NCBI GenBank assembly: GCA_964471755.1
Contig: CAYYJM010000059.1
Location: forward strand, 1-26,332
From: CAYYJM01 sp964471755
GTDB lineage: Bacteria; Planctomycetota; Planctomycetia; Gemmatales; Gemmataceae
DNA length: 26,332 nt
Direction: 5' to 3'
Below, piece by piece: positions 1 through 7,678 of the stretch. The notes beneath the pieces were generated by a model. That model was not told where the DNA came from. It saw nothing but the letters and a program-made list of their open reading frames with translations, and did no database searches. How positions within the stretch are numbered: position 1 is the stretch's first letter; each line of letters begins with the position of its first letter. Position numbers and translations under genes: made by a program.

Positions 1-1
1 C

Positions 2-934
2 GGGCCGGACGAGCCGATCACCCCGACGGCACTGCGACCGACCTTCGACGCGATCTGGCACGAGGAAATGGGCCTGGATCAGGCTCCCGCCTGGCTGCGG
101 ATTCTCCCGGCGGTGACGCTGCGGATGACGTCGCCGACGGCCGGGCAGATCACCGAATACCGTATTGTCCCGGTGGTGGCTCCGGTGGATCGCAAGGAAC
201 AGAAGGCGGTGCAGGGCCGGCTGGGAGGGCCGTGGCGTCGGCGTGGCGATCTACTGGTCCAGGCCGGCGTCTCGCCGACGGCCCGGGTGGCCCTGGAAGC
301 CCTGCTGGCAACGCCGGAGCCGACCCAGCCGCCGCCGCAGGACGCCAACTGGACGGCCCGCCTGCTCTGGGGTCGGCAACAGAACGATCGGGACTTCCTG
401 GGCCGACTCTTCGCCGAGATGACGCCCTGGCTGCTGGCCCAGCTGCGGAGGTGTGCCGACACGCGCGGTCTGTTCGCCAACGAGGCCGACGTCGAGGACG
501 CGATCAACGACGGTCTGCTGAACGTCCTGCTGCACCTGGACGATTTCGTCGAGACGGCCTCGGCCGGGGCGTGGGTCTGGGCGATCACCTGCAACACGGC
601 GATCAGCGTGCTACGCCGGCGGACGCGGAATCAGGCCGAGAGCCTGAACGTCGGCGCGGAGGGCGACCTGCGGCCGGTGACGGCCGACGATCGCGACGTG
701 CTGGACGAGGTCGAGGCGGACGAGGCTCGCACCTGGCGGCAGCGCATCCTCGCGGAGGTGCTGGCCGAGGCGGACCCGCTACATCGCCAGGCGTGGGAGC
801 TGCGCTACCGCGAGGAGCTACAGTACGACGAGATCGCCGAGCGGATGAAGGGGAACCAGAACACGATCGCCGGCTGGATTCGTCGATTGAACCTGCGTCT
901 GAAGTCAGCCGCCCGGCGCGGGGCGGCGCGGTGA
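2..934 (+). CDS. ECF-like sigma-70 family protein, 5' end outside window
   Basis: The frame is open from base 2 with no stop before the ATG at 68. That ATG has no well-spaced ribosome binding site, so the gene probably begins left of the window. Numbering from the ATG at 68, residues 1-95 form a segment I do not recognise, rich in Pro near its end. Residues about 103-190 look like sigma region 2, with an acidic helix (ADVEDAINDGLLNVL) and the sequence AWVWAITCNTAISVLRRR. Residues about 225-285 look like region 4, with a helix-turn-helix of the form LQYDEIAERMKGNQNTIAGW. Such proteins direct RNA polymerase to a dedicated promoter set. The stop is followed 43 bases later by a DUF4058-like gene, so the two may be co-transcribed. 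The N-terminal extension is longer than in minimal ECF factors. The sigma assignment is by motif only. Confidence 0.75.
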   Translation, partial: GPDEPITPTALRPTFDAIWHEEMGLDQAPAWLRILPAVTLRMTSPTAGQITEYRIVPVVAPVDRKEQKAVQGRLGGPWRRRGDLLVQAGVSPTARVALEALLATPEPTQPPPQDANWTARLLWGRQQNDRDFLGRLFAEMTPWLLAQLRRCADTRGLFANEADVEDAINDGLLNVLLHLDDFVETASAGAWVWAITCNTAISVLRRRTRNQAESLNVGAEGDLRPVTADDRDVLDEVEADEARTWRQRILAEVLAEADPLHRQAWELRYREELQYDEIAERMKGNQNTIAGWIRRLNLRLKSAARRGAAR

Positions 935-977
935 ATGCCACAGCGAGCCGTGAGAATCCCTGGCAGAGGGCCGATCC

Positions 978-1682
978 ATGCCGTTGCACGACTGGAAGGA
1001 TGAACGGGGCTGGGATGGCGTTCACCTGCTCTGGCTGGCCCAACTGCTCGACTGGATTCAGCCGCGTCTGCCGGCCGGCTTTCGGGCCTACGTCGGTTCC
1101 GTGCCTGCCCTCACTCTGGAGGCTGGCAACGGCAAGCCCGATGTCACCGTTCGCGGCTGGCGATCTCCGCCGAGCGAGGTCGCATCGAGCGGGGCGGCCG
1201 GGCTCGCTCCGGATCGCGAAACCGTGGCGACGTTCACCCTCGATCCGCAGCAAGCCGTCCATGTCGACTGGCACGGACAGTTGATCGCGGCCGTGGAACT
1301 GGTGTCGCCGCGCAACAAGGATCGTCTGGAGGCCCGGGCCCGCTACTCGCGACGCTATCTCGGCTATCTGCGTCAGGGCGTTCATCTGATGCTCGTCGAT
1401 GTGTTCGCCCATCCGGCCGCCTTTTCCTTTGCGGACGCCATCTCCGCGGACCTTGGCCTGGGCGAACCGGCCACGCCGTCGCCGCACGCGATCAGTTATC
1501 GCGTCGGCGGCCCCGTACCCCGCGACGACGAGATGGGAACGCAGGTCGCCCTCTGGCGTCGGCCGCTTCGGATCGGTCAGCCGTTGCCGGAATTGCCTCT
1601 GGTGCTGGACGAGGATCAGGCGGTCGTCATCGATCTGGAGACGACGTACCGCCAGGCGGCCCGGCGGGTGTATCTGGATTGA
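978..1682 (+). CDS. DUF4058-like family protein
   Basis: A 234-residue protein beginning MPLHDW, an opening I associate with planctomycete DUF4058-type proteins. The centre carries VHVDWHGQLIAAVELVSP followed by RNKDR (residues about 94-115). This resembles the conserved E-x-(L/V)SP-x-NK signature of DUF4058, which may be a degenerate PD-(D/E)XK-type core. It is followed by a predicted helix and strand (YLRQGVHLMLVDVF). The C-terminal third has PRDDEMGTQVALWRRPL and LPLVLDEDQAVVIDLETTY, typical of the same family. There is no signal peptide, so a cytoplasmic location is likely. AGAGGG lies 7 bases before the ATG and supports the start. The gene lies just downstream of the sigma-factor gene and converges with the TPR gene, with 13 bases between the two stops. 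The biochemical function is unknown. Confidence 0.7.
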   Translation: MPLHDWKDERGWDGVHLLWLAQLLDWIQPRLPAGFRAYVGSVPALTLEAGNGKPDVTVRGWRSPPSEVASSGAAGLAPDRETVATFTLDPQQAVHVDWHGQLIAAVELVSPRNKDRLEARARYSRRYLGYLRQGVHLMLVDVFAHPAAFSFADAISADLGLGEPATPSPHAISYRVGGPVPRDDEMGTQVALWRRPLRIGQPLPELPLVLDEDQAVVIDLETTYRQAARRVYLD

Positions 1683-1695
1683 ACACGAGCCACCT

Positions 1696-2487
1696 TCACG
1701 CGAACAGCTGATCGATCGGCTCCAGATGGACCGTCGTGGCCTCGCAGTGAGCCACGAGCAGCGGTCGCAGCCGACGATACTGGTCGCGCATCGCGCCCCT
1801 GTAGAACGTTCTGTCGCCGGCCAGGTCGAGGGCCTGCCGGTAGAGCTTGCACGCCGTCTCGTACTCGCCCAGGAGCAGGTTGGCCTCGGCCGCGGTGCCC
1901 GTATGCCAGATGGTATCGTCGGCGAAATCGGCCGGCCAGGAATCGCGCAGAGCGAGCAGTTCCCGGGCCGCCGTCCGCGCCTGGGCGAGGAGCACCTGGC
2001 GTGGGCTCGCATCTGGACAGACACCCGCCCGGAGCAGATACAGGGAGGCGCGGTTGATGCCCGGATAGTGCCCGGCCCGCAGGGCGAAGGCGCGGTCGTA
2101 GTAGGTCCACGCCGTCTCGAAGTATCGGCGAGCGGTCGGCAGATCGCCGTTGCCGCCGGCTCTTTCGCCGAGGATGCGATGGACTCGGCCGAATCGACAG
2201 AGGGTCTCCTCGTCCGCTTCGGGGAACTCCTTCTCCATGCGGGTCAGCTCGTCGCGGGCCTCCGGCACGCCCTCGACCTCCAGGATGGCCAGGACCAGTT
2301 CCTGGCAGACGCGGATCGAGTGGGAGTGTTCCGAGCGCAGGTGGCGCAGCACCTTCAGGGCGGCACGCCTGGCCTGCTCGTTCCCGGTCATGATCCAGGG
2401 GTGGACTTCCTGGATCGGCCGATCGATGGACGGATAGGGGGTGTCGATGATGCGGTCGGCCTCGGCGTCATAATCGATGGTGGACAC
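1696..2487 (-). CDS. TPR protein with MAP3K TRAFs-binding-like (DUF4071-type) domain
   Basis: I chose the GTG at 2487 because GGAGG (positions 2493-2497) sits 5 bases before it. A TTG at 2532 would add 15 residues and overlap the upstream stop by 4 bases. The protein is 263 residues, mostly helical. The core has FETAWTYYDRAFAL, then HYPGIN (residues 140-145) with ASLYLLRAG, then DTIWHTGTAAEANLLLGEY and ETACKLYRQALDL (to about 222). The YPGIN-alanine helix and the W-x-x-x-T-x-A-EA helix are the features I associate with the TRAFs-binding/TPR-S region of MAP3K5-type kinases and its bacterial relatives, which are predicted adaptors in signalling or conflict systems. The gene follows the kinase-like gene by 41 bases on the same strand, so the two are probably co-expressed. 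There is no signal peptide or membrane segment. The family call is from pattern memory. Confidence 0.72.
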   Translation of the reverse strand: MSTIDYDAEADRIIDTPYPSIDRPIQEVHPWIMTGNEQARRAALKVLRHLRSEHSHSIRVCQELVLAILEVEGVPEARDELTRMEKEFPEADEETLCRFGRVHRILGERAGGNGDLPTARRYFETAWTYYDRAFALRAGHYPGINRASLYLLRAGVCPDASPRQVLLAQARTAARELLALRDSWPADFADDTIWHTGTAAEANLLLGEYETACKLYRQALDLAGDRTFYRGAMRDQYRRLRPLLVAHCEATTVHLEPIDQLFA

Positions 2488-2528
2488 GAGGACCTCCAGT
2501 GGGAGAAGCGGAAACGGCTCCGCAAGGA

Positions 2529-3953
2529 TCAACGTCCGGCCGTGGAATTCTGTTCAAGCATTTCCTGGAGTCGGTGAGCGGCGACGCCAGCCGAGACGTA
2601 GGAGGCCGCCAGCTCGAAGGTGTTCAGGTTGGTGAAGGTGACCACCCGCACGCCGTAGCAGAGCTGCCAGAACAGATACTGACGCAGCCAGTCAGTCGGT
2701 CGGCCGGCCCGGATGCCGAGCTGGATGGCGGCCCGACGACGAATCTCCAGCAGGACGGCCAGCAGACGCTGCTGCTCGCGGACGCAGGGCGGATCATCCG
2801 GTTGTGGCGGCGGTAGGCCCGCACCCGGTGCGCGCGTCGGTGACGGCAGAAACGACGGAATCTCGTGCAGTTCAGGCCAGCGGTCGCCGTTCTGGCAGTG
2901 CTGTGTCCAGCGCGCCAGGGCCGTCTCGAACCGCTGCACCAGGGCGATGAACTCGCGGATCTCCCGACCGTGCAGGATGCGAACCAGGGCTCGACTCTTC
3001 AACTCGGTTTCAAGCTTGATGAAGTCCAGGGCGATCGGATTGTGCTGGCCCATCTTCTCGAAGTCGAAGACGGCCGGCCAGACGACCTGGTCATCGTCGG
3101 TGACACCGACGAGGATGTTGCGGCCGTGCAGGTCGCCATGAGAGCGGCCGCGCCGCGTCGTCGGGAGGAAGGCGGTCCCGGACGCATGCCGGCCGGTGGT
3201 CGATTTGGCGAGAACCTTCTGGAGATAGTCGAGGTAATCGACCGGATCGGAGTAGGTCAGGCCCGGCCCGACGCCGCGACAGGCATCGACGGTCTTGCGG
3301 ACAGAGACACGATCGGGGTGAGCCTTCCAGACATCGGCGAAGCGGAGGATGTCTGGGTTCACCGGAAGCGTTCGGGCCGGTTCGACGCCTGGCGGATCAT
3401 CGTAGGAGGTGGCGTAGAGGAGTTGGCCGAGCCGCTCGAAGAGCTGAAACAGGGCGACGCGCACCGACAGAATCGACGGCGAGCCGGATTGAACGGCGTC
3501 GAGGATCGCCTCCTCCAGCGAACAGGTGCGTGAGACGCCGATGAACTGCTGGGCATCGCCATAGACGAGCGCGAAGACGCCCGACTCGTCCGCGTGCGGT
3601 TCGAGCGTCATCAGAACGATGTCATGGTCCAGACCATGAGGACGGCAGGAGAGCCAGGCCTCCCATTCCGTTTGCAGGTTCGTGCCGCCAGGTTCGAGGT
3701 TGAACTTGACGATGACCGGCCGGACCCGGGGTTGGCCTTCCCGCTGACGTTCGACCTCGACGAGCAGGACGAACTGATACGGGTTGGGACGGTAGCCGGC
3801 ATACTGATCCTGAACGACGATGTGGACGGTCTCGCCGGGAAAGGTGCGTTGCAGGAGGTGGTCGATCTGCTGCATGGTGGTGGCGACCTGCTGGGGACTG
3901 GCGGCGAGGGCCTGCTCGATGCGCCGTCGGGCGCGAAGGGTCCAGAAGATCAT
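2529..3953 (-). CDS. Kinase-like protein (APH fold; TCAD-like), function unknown
   Basis: A 474-residue cytoplasmic protein. AAGGAG lies 5 bases before the ATG, giving a firm start. It carries a kinase-like core: VIVKF (Lys83) as the nucleotide-lysine strand, a following helix with Glu96/Glu98, the catalytic loop SHGDLHGRN (residues 271-279, H-x-D-x-x-x-x-N) and the metal-binding loop VFDFEKMG (295-302, DFE in place of DFG). The sequence NPIALDFIKLETELKSR follows. This 'HGDLHGRN ... DF ... RDFAKLE' layout is seen in aminoglycoside-phosphotransferase-like domains and in the ternary-complex-associated kinase-like domains of predicted NTP-dependent conflict systems. All main catalytic residues are present, so it may be an active kinase; the substrate is unknown. 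It precedes the TPR/TRAFs-binding-like gene on the same transcript and diverges from a Nudix gene. Confidence 0.75.
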   Translation of the reverse strand: MIFWTLRARRRIEQALAASPQQVATTMQQIDHLLQRTFPGETVHIVVQDQYAGYRPNPYQFVLLVEVERQREGQPRVRPVIVKFNLEPGGTNLQTEWEAWLSCRPHGLDHDIVLMTLEPHADESGVFALVYGDAQQFIGVSRTCSLEEAILDAVQSGSPSILSVRVALFQLFERLGQLLYATSYDDPPGVEPARTLPVNPDILRFADVWKAHPDRVSVRKTVDACRGVGPGLTYSDPVDYLDYLQKVLAKSTTGRHASGTAFLPTTRRGRSHGDLHGRNILVGVTDDDQVVWPAVFDFEKMGQHNPIALDFIKLETELKSRALVRILHGREIREFIALVQRFETALARWTQHCQNGDRWPELHEIPSFLPSPTRAPGAGLPPPQPDDPPCVREQQRLLAVLLEIRRRAAIQLGIRAGRPTDWLRQYLFWQLCYGVRVVTFTNLNTFELAASYVSAGVAAHRLQEMLEQNSTAGR

Positions 3954-3985
3954 GTGGGCTCCTTCGAGAATGACTCGACATCGAG

Positions 3986-3991
3986 ATTATA
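3986..3991 (-). promoter_or_regulatory. Candidate -10 box for the kinase-like gene
   Basis: On the minus strand the hexamer reads TATAAT, a perfect sigma-70 -10 box, 32 bases before the ATG at 3953. No good -35 hexamer is seen 16-18 bases upstream; TTGCAC occurs about 24 bases away. The region is shared with the divergent Nudix gene. Confidence 0.4.
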
Positions 3992-4088
3992 CGGACGCCC
4001 CTTTCCGGTCTGGGGGTGCAAAAATGGAGCAGGGGGCGCGTATCGTCTCGTGATAGGATCCCCTGATCTGTTCACGAGGGCCGAGTCG

Positions 4089-4595
4089 ATGCGAACTTCC
4101 GAAGGTGCCTTCGCGTCCATTGTCCAGACGGACGATGCTGGAACGCTGCGTTATCTGGTGCAGTGGAACGCGGGCTGGAACGCTTTCAACTTCGTCGGCG
4201 GACGCGTGGAGCCGTCGGAGTCGTTCCGCGCCTGCTGCGTGCGTGAAATCGCGGAAGAACTGGGCTTGCAAGAGAACATCGGATACCATGTATCTGAGCG
4301 GCCTCTGGCCCACCTGGAGTACACCGCCTACTCCGCGTCGGCGCAGCAGGAGACGGCCTACGTCTTCGAGCTGTTCGAGACGCGACTCAGCGCCGCTGCC
4401 GAGCGACAGGTAACGAACGATCCGGCCAATCTCTGGGTGGATGTCGAGGAGATCCTGGCCGGACAGAGCCGGGACGGACGGAGTATCAGCCGGACGGTGG
4501 CGGAGGTCCTGGGCCGGGCCGGCTTGCTGATCATCCCGGGCGAGAGTGGAGCGTCAGCCGGCGTAAGCCCCATGATTCAGAGGCTCGATGCGTGA
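4089..4595 (+). CDS. Nudix hydrolase
   Basis: A 168-residue protein with a complete Nudix box at residues 38-60, matching G-x5-E-x7-R-E-U-x-E-E-x-G-U: G38, E44, R52, E53, E56, E57 and G59. Nudix enzymes cleave nucleoside diphosphates linked to another group, such as ADP-ribose, NADH, Ap4A or oxidised dNTPs. The substrate cannot be read from this sequence. The frame is open upstream to 3594, but that part overlaps the kinase-like gene on the other strand. The ATG at 4089 begins just before the first strand of the Nudix fold and has AGGG about 9 bases upstream, so I take it as the start. The gene is divergent from the kinase-like gene and converges with the HEAT/STN-like gene; a half copy of the palindromic repeat lies 8 bases after its stop. 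Confidence 0.88.
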   Translation: MRTSEGAFASIVQTDDAGTLRYLVQWNAGWNAFNFVGGRVEPSESFRACCVREIAEELGLQENIGYHVSERPLAHLEYTAYSASAQQETAYVFELFETRLSAAAERQVTNDPANLWVDVEEILAGQSRDGRSISRTVAEVLGRAGLLIIPGESGASAGVSPMIQRLDA

Positions 4596-4603
4596 GCCGG
4601 CAG

Positions 4604-4642
4604 GTATTTGGAGCGAAGACCGCCGGCAAGCCGGCGGCTAAA
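4604..4642. repeat. Palindromic element, half copy (copy A)
   Basis: This holds the 16-base loop gtatttggagcgaaga and one intact 23-base arm (4620-4642) that is itself a hairpin, ccgccggc-aa-gccggcgg, followed by ctaaa and tg. The left arm is reduced to a remnant (agccggcag just upstream). The loop orientation matches copy C. It lies between the convergent Nudix and HEAT/STN-like genes and could act as a transcription-ending hairpin, but no T tract follows. Confidence 0.8.
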
Positions 4643-4654
4643 TGAAGACTCGCC

Positions 4655-6013
4655 TCACGGCAGGGGCACGTCCTTGAACTCGAACGGAGCCAGGGTGTTC
4701 AGCGTCGTCCAGTTCTGGAAGACCAGCCGTTGTGGCTTGCCCTGCTTGCCGCCGGGGTTGCGGAACGTCAGGGTCATGTTGACCAGGTTCGGGCCGTTGT
4801 TGCCCCACGACGAGCCGTAATTCTGCATCCGATCGCCGGCGGCGTTGTAGACCTCGATCCGCTGATACAGCGCGTTCGTCCATGAGTAGTCGTTCTCGGC
4901 CGCGTCGTTGCTGATGATCATCCGCACCTGCCACTGACCGCCGGGCTGCTCCTTGACCTCCTGGACCGTGAACGTGAGCGAGTCGATCTCGACCTTCAGG
5001 TTGTTGGCCTTCTCCAGTTCTCGGGTGATCTCGACGGCCTTCTGCTCGGTCAGGAGCGTCAGCGGGATGTAGCCCTTGAGCAGCTTGATACTGGTGGCGC
5101 GCTCGCTGGGCCGGACCAGGTTCGTCGAGACTCCGGCACTGAACATCTTCTGGCTGTAGCGATTCGAGATGAACCGTCCGCCGCGACCGGCGAGTCCGCC
5201 GCGCATCAACAACTCCTCCGGATCGACGTTGACGTCGGGCAACATCGAGTTCCGGTCGCTGTCGATCGCCTGGGTCAGGCGGGCCTCGCCGTAGCCGATG
5301 ATCGGCAGCTTCGGCTCGGTGAAGACGGTGAAGTTGAAGTTCAGTGCCGTCGATCGCGTCGGAGCGTCATTCTGACCCGGTCGGATGGTCAGGTCGATCG
5401 AACGGTTCTGTTGCATGCCGTTGGCGACGACCCGGAACGGTCCCTCACGGCAGGTGAACGGGTGATGGACCTCGTTGGCGTTGAGACGAACCGTCTCGTC
5501 GCCGTAGCCCATCTGTAGGCTCAGACCACCCCGGCTACAGATCTGTTCGATCGCGTCCCAGAAGGTCACGTCGTGAAGTCGGAAGGTTTCGCCGGGATTC
5601 TGGATGTTGCCGCCCCAGGCCTGGATCTTGTAGCCGGTCTGGCGGGTGACCTCGTCGAGAGCGTCCTTGACGCTCTTGCCCTCCATCTGGAGCGTGACGC
5701 GCTTCGGGGCCAGCAGGGCGGCGACCTCGATATTGGGGATCAGATCGACGAGAACGCGGCGAACCTCGGGATCGGGATGGTTGATCGAGCGGCGCAACTC
5801 CGGCAGAGCCCGGCTTCCGGCCGTCTGCAGTTGTTGCAGAGCGACCTCGCGGACGTGCGGATCGTCGGAGCCGAGCTTCTCGACCAGGGCATCGACTTCC
5901 TTCCGGGACAGCGGCGGCGGTGCGGCCGGCTCCGTTGGGGCCGGAGGGGTGGAGACCTGGGCCAGGACGGTCATGGTTGGCAGGAGTGCCAGCAGGAGCA
6001 ACAGGCGTCGCAC
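4655..6013 (-). CDS. Exported HEAT-repeat / STN-like protein, function unknown
   Basis: I chose GTG at 6013, preceded by GAGCGAGGA with 7 bases between, because translation then begins with a clean signal peptide (MRRLLLLLALLPTMTVLAQ). A TTG at 6037 is the alternative. The protein is 452 residues. After a Pro-rich linker come one or two HEAT-like helical pairs (residues about 36-92, with HPDPEVRRVLVDLIP). Next is a region like the secretin/TonB short N-terminal (STN) domain (about 104-179, KRVTLQMEGKSVKDALDEVT then FRLHDVTFWDAIEQIC). The C-terminal half is strand-rich and ends in a possible beta sandwich (about 345-452). Such proteins are probably periplasmic or surface proteins. No secretin pore domain is present, so this is not a secretin itself. 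It has its own promoter candidate at 6082-6111. Confidence 0.75.
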   Translation of the reverse strand: MRRLLLLLALLPTMTVLAQVSTPPAPTEPAAPPPLSRKEVDALVEKLGSDDPHVREVALQQLQTAGSRALPELRRSINHPDPEVRRVLVDLIPNIEVAALLAPKRVTLQMEGKSVKDALDEVTRQTGYKIQAWGGNIQNPGETFRLHDVTFWDAIEQICSRGGLSLQMGYGDETVRLNANEVHHPFTCREGPFRVVANGMQQNRSIDLTIRPGQNDAPTRSTALNFNFTVFTEPKLPIIGYGEARLTQAIDSDRNSMLPDVNVDPEELLMRGGLAGRGGRFISNRYSQKMFSAGVSTNLVRPSERATSIKLLKGYIPLTLLTEQKAVEITRELEKANNLKVEIDSLTFTVQEVKEQPGGQWQVRMIISNDAAENDYSWTNALYQRIEVYNAAGDRMQNYGSSWGNNGPNLVNMTLTFRNPGGKQGKPQRLVFQNWTTLNTLAPFEFKDVPLP

Positions 6014-6081
6014 GCGGTGTTCCTCGCTCGGAGCCAATCACAGGAGCGGGAGGCCACAACGTCCGGACACTCCCTGCAAGG

Positions 6082-6111
6082 AGTATAACCGGCTTGCGCG
6101 GCCTGGAGCAA
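6082..6111 (-). promoter_or_regulatory. Candidate sigma-70 promoter of the HEAT/STN-like gene
   Basis: On the minus strand TTGCTC (6106-6111) and TATACT (6082-6087) are separated by 18 bases, about 68 bases before the chosen GTG start. The same TTGCTC-N18-TAnACT form occurs upstream of the DUF4838 gene. No transcript data are available. Confidence 0.45.
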
Positions 6112-6146
6112 GCAGTTGCCGAAATTCTGTTCGCTCTCGGCGAAAA

Positions 6147-7175
6147 TTAGTACGGCGGTAGCATCCGACGCAGAATGTGGCCCAGCACGACGACGAAGAA
6201 CACCCCGTTACGGCCCAGGCAGGCCAGGCCGGAGAGTGGCGGCACCGCTCCGCCATCCGCCAGAGCCTCGGCGAGCCGGTCCATCCACGCCACGGTTCCC
6301 GGCCACTCACCGAGGCGGGCGAGCCATTCGGCCGGGAGGCCCTCACGTCCGACCGCCGTGCCCACGATGCCTCCGGTAATGGCCGCGGTCGTGTCGGTGT
6401 CGCCCCCCGCGCGGATCACCCCCTGAACGGCGGCGGCGTACTCACTCGGACGCCGGAGCCAGGCGTGCAGCGACACCGGAACCGTGTGGTAGACGTAGCC
6501 ACTGACACCGCGTCGCCAGCCCTGGCTCGTGGCGAACTCCGCCGTCGTCTCGCCGGCCGCGACGCTGGCAACGGCCCGCTCGATCCGATCGACCAGTGGA
6601 GCCGCCTCGTCGGGCAGGTCGGCACGCAGTTCGCTGAGATAGGCCGGGCCGTCGATTTCGGGGCGCTCGCGGACCAGTCGTGCGGCCAGAGCGACGGCGT
6701 ACGCTCCGTACTCGGCCTTCGGATCGGTATGCGTCAATCGGGTCGAGGCACGCACCAGGGCCCGGAGTCGCTCGCGGTCGGTCACCGCCGCGCCAAGGAT
6801 GGCGCTCCGCATCGCGGGGCCGTTGCCGGCCGAGAAGACGCCGCTCGTCTCGGGTCGCCAGCCGAGCCAGAGTCGGAGGATCGCTCGCAGCGTGGCGAAG
6901 CCGATCCCGGCCGGCAGCCCCAGCAGCCAGCCACGCAGCCGACAGGCCAGGTCGCGCGCGAACGAGTCCGGCTCGGCCCGTGACGCGATCAGAGCCTGGG
7001 CAACCATGCAGGTGTGTTCGGTATCATCGGAGACCATCCCTCGACCGAGGAGAAAGCGAAACCGATCCGGTGGGCCGAGCAGGCGGGCGGCTCGTCGGGG
7101 TGACAGGTTCTCGTAGGGCAGGCCGAGCGCGTCGCCGATGGCCGTGCCCAGGATGCAACCAGCCAGGGCGTTCAT
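6147..7175 (-). CDS. ADP-ribosylglycohydrolase family protein (DraG-type)
   Basis: A 342-residue all-helical protein. It has the family marks in order: GTAIGDALGLPYE (residues 10-22), the metal-binding SDDTE (49-53), a mid-protein NGPAMR (118-123) and the second metal site GGDTDTTAAI (257-266, Asp259 and Asp261). These bind two Mg2+ or Mn2+ ions and hydrolyse ADP-ribose from proteins, nucleic acids or small molecules; the substrate here is unknown. Both acidic clusters are intact, so activity is expected. The length is in the normal range. The C-terminus ends in a hydrophobic helix, GVFFVVVLGHILRRM, which could touch the membrane. The ATG overlaps the stop of the upstream phosphatase gene (ATGA), so the two are translationally coupled. 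It is the last gene of the five-gene operon that begins at 11161. Confidence 0.9.
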   Translation of the reverse strand: MNALAGCILGTAIGDALGLPYENLSPRRAARLLGPPDRFRFLLGRGMVSDDTEHTCMVAQALIASRAEPDSFARDLACRLRGWLLGLPAGIGFATLRAILRLWLGWRPETSGVFSAGNGPAMRSAILGAAVTDRERLRALVRASTRLTHTDPKAEYGAYAVALAARLVRERPEIDGPAYLSELRADLPDEAAPLVDRIERAVASVAAGETTAEFATSQGWRRGVSGYVYHTVPVSLHAWLRRPSEYAAAVQGVIRAGGDTDTTAAITGGIVGTAVGREGLPAEWLARLGEWPGTVAWMDRLAEALADGGAVPPLSGLACLGRNGVFFVVVLGHILRRMLPPY

Positions 7176-7636
7176 TCGGCGGCCGGCTGCATCTGTCGGC
7201 GGCGGGCGAAGGTGTGAATCGCCTCCTCCTGCTCGTTCGTCTCGATCGACCCGGGTCGCAGTCGGCGGATTCGGCTAATGGCCATGGCAGAGGGGTTGCC
7301 CTGGGCGACGAAGTACGCGGCCAGAACGGTGCCGGTTCGGCCCAGGCCAGCGGTGCAGTGAACGGCCACCTTCATCCCGGCGGCGTGGGCCTTCTGGATG
7401 GCGGACACGCAGCGGTCGAGCTGCTCCTGCGAGGGCGCTTCCATGTCCTGGATCGGAACGTGGAAGACGAGCAGGCTCGCGTCATCAACCCAGTCGCGAC
7501 GGGGTCGATCCTCCGTCAGCGTGACGAGCAGTTCAATGCCTTCCCGGCGAAGCCAGGCTAAATCGTCACGATCCTGCGGCGCGGCAAGGGCGGCCAGCCG
7601 GTTTTTCTCGATCCACGAAAAGCCAAGGGGGGCCAT
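7172..7636 (-). CDS. Dual-specificity / tyrosine phosphatase family protein
   Basis: A 154-residue cytoplasmic protein carrying the Cys-based phosphatase signature HCTAGLGRTGT (nucleophile Cys94, Arg100, from residue 93). A candidate general acid, Asp64, is in the loop PIQDMEAPS. The size and the compact N-terminal strand-helix pattern fit the dual-specificity phosphatase group rather than the longer classical tyrosine phosphatases. The catalytic set is complete. The substrate could be a phosphoprotein, a phosphoinositide or an RNA 5' end; nothing in the sequence decides. GGAG lies 9 bases before the ATG. The gene lies 42 bases after the AlkB gene and overlaps the start of the ADP-ribosylhydrolase gene by 4 bases, which points to fixed-ratio synthesis of the two hydrolases. 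Confidence 0.9.
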   Translation of the reverse strand: MAPLGFSWIEKNRLAALAAPQDRDDLAWLRREGIELLVTLTEDRPRRDWVDDASLLVFHVPIQDMEAPSQEQLDRCVSAIQKAHAAGMKVAVHCTAGLGRTGTVLAAYFVAQGNPSAMAISRIRRLRPGSIETNEQEEAIHTFARRRQMQPAAE

Positions 7637-7678
7637 GGCCGCACTCCAGGGAGGGACTATCCGGTTCCATTCACCATA

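Noticed and set aside
232..1284. 350-codon plus-strand frame overlapping the sigma-factor and DUF4058 genes
   Set aside because: It covers two genes with recognisable motifs in other frames and is Gly/Arg-rich without structure.
2488..2532. TTG start of the TPR gene overlapping the kinase stop by 4 bases
   Set aside because: GTG at 2487 has GGAGG at ideal spacing, and the added 15 residues have no support, although coupling by overlap remains possible.
4020..4075. Promoter for the Nudix gene (TAGGAT near 4066)
   Set aside because: No acceptable -35 hexamer at 16-18 bases; the match is too poor to list.
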